Positions 6,320 through 6,427 of a stretch of DNA of 6,427 nucleotides are shown in pieces (positions within the stretch are counted from its first letter, which is position 1; every line of letters starts with the position of its first letter). The position numbers and the translations under genes are program-made. Under the pieces are notes generated by a model, which was given only the letters and a program-made list of their open reading frames with translations, did no database searches and was not told where the DNA came from. Source of the stretch: Armatimonadota bacterium (lineage in GTDB: Bacteria > Armatimonadota > Zipacnadia > Zipacnadales > UBA11051); contig DPJP01000512.1 of the NCBI GenBank assembly GCA_003542955.1, positions 9,273 through 15,699 on the forward strand. The letters are read 5' to 3'.

Positions 6320-6389
6320 GGCGGTTCTCTCCTTTCGTTGTGTGAACTTGCTGGCTCGATCATAGCAGATCGAGCCGGAGAGAGCCGCC
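6320..6389 (-). promoter_or_regulatory. Nested inverted repeat that can hide the transposase ribosome-binding site
   Basis: On the minus strand GGCGGCTCTCTCC (6389-6377) can pair with GGAGAGAACCGCC (6332-6320) at 12 of 13 positions. Directly inside it GGCTCGATC (6376-6368) pairs perfectly with GATCGAGCC (6361-6353) around a 6-base loop. A 20-base stretch (6352-6333) bulges on one side. The downstream outer arm includes the GGAGAG of the ribosome-binding site and ends right at the GTG start codon. Transcripts entering from outside would fold and block translation. Transcripts started from the promoter within the inner hairpin would lack the upstream arms and stay open. Confidence 0.55.
6359..6367 (-). 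promoter_or_regulatory. Extended -10 promoter of the transposase
   Basis: On the minus strand TGCTATGAT (6367-6359) gives TATGAT (5 of 6 to TATAAT) with a TGn extension, which can replace a -35 box. No good -35 lies 16-18 bases upstream. The start point would fall near 6352, giving a leader of about 30 bases that contains the ribosome-binding site but not the upstream arms of the inverted repeat. Confidence 0.5.
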
Positions 6390-6427
6390 TTCTCCTTTCA
6401 ACTTTCAACTAGTTTTGGGACAGTTTC
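6377..6427 (-). repeat. Right terminal inverted repeat of the IS
   Basis: Read from the window end inward it starts GAAACTGTCCCAAAACTAGT, continues with GAAAGTTG (6406-6399 region), and ends with GGCGGCTCTCTCC (6389-6377). It lies on the 5' side of the transposase gene. The outer tip coincides with the last base of the window, so one or a few bases could be missing. Confidence 0.75.

Larger units (their letters stand above)
4985..6427. mobile_element. IS256-family insertion sequence, about 1.44 kb
   Basis: One transposase gene fills the element and is flanked by imperfect terminal inverted repeats. The left end at 4985 (GAGTATGTCCCAGATTCAGT) matches the reverse complement of the window end (GAAACTGTCCCAAAACTAGT), with 20 of 29 positions identical over the first 29 bases. 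A further shared block lies inside, after a 9-base length difference. Length, single DDE gene and ends suit IS256. Members usually duplicate 8-9 bp of target. The left flank would be TTTTTCTT or GTTTTTCTT (4976/4977-4984), but the right flank is not in the window, so the duplication cannot be checked. The exact tips may be off by 1-3 bases. Confidence 0.85.

Noticed and set aside
5720..6412. 230-codon plus-strand open frame opposite the transposase
   Set aside because: It is the antisense of the DDE transposase and runs into the terminal repeat, with a His/Arg/Leu-rich translation of no known family.
1..6427. CRISPR array, tRNA, rRNA, toxin-antitoxin or retron-type elements
   Set aside because: No short regularly spaced repeats, cloverleaf or rRNA-like segments, or small paired genes were seen. 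The long repeats at 1-924 are coding domain repeats.

Overview
This is a GC-rich bacterial stretch (about 60-65% GC by eye). The genes are separated by short spacers, use ordinary Shine-Dalgarno sites, and include one lipoprotein with a Sec/Lsp-type signal. The gene content (a surface-type repeat protein, a GH28-like beta-helix enzyme, a GH29 fucosidase and an IS256-family element) suits a carbohydrate-degrading environmental bacterium, for example from Armatimonadota, the Planctomycetes relatives or a related uncultured phylum. That placement is an impression from protein style only. No rRNA, tRNA or CRISPR is present.

Layout from left to right. Bases 1-924 hold the 3' end of a gene for a protein built from tandem ~120-residue repeats that resemble DUF2914. 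Bases 1054-2451 encode a cytoplasmic-looking GH28/pectate-lyase-3 beta-helix protein with altered active-site motifs. Bases 2621-3163 encode a small lipoprotein that appears to be its own transcription unit, with a GC hairpin and a sigma70-like promoter before it and a strong intrinsic terminator after it. Bases 3318-4595 encode a GH29 alpha-L-fucosidase without a signal peptide. The spacer 4596-4779 has no convincing gene but is rich in inverted repeats, two of which are mutually exclusive folds just upstream of the next start codon. Bases 4780-4986 are the first 67 codons of a membrane protein gene cut by an insertion sequence, which fills 4985 to the window end. Its transposase is on the minus strand.

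The two glycosidases may act on intracellular oligosaccharides from a fucose-containing plant, algal or host glycan, but they do not form a tight operon because the lipoprotein unit lies between them. No complete new defence, secretion or biosynthetic system is visible. The most notable structural signal is at the IS right end. An extended -10 element lies inside nested inverted repeats whose arms can bury the transposase ribosome-binding site only in transcripts that enter from outside the element. This is the same logic as the read-through protection known from IS10 and IS50.
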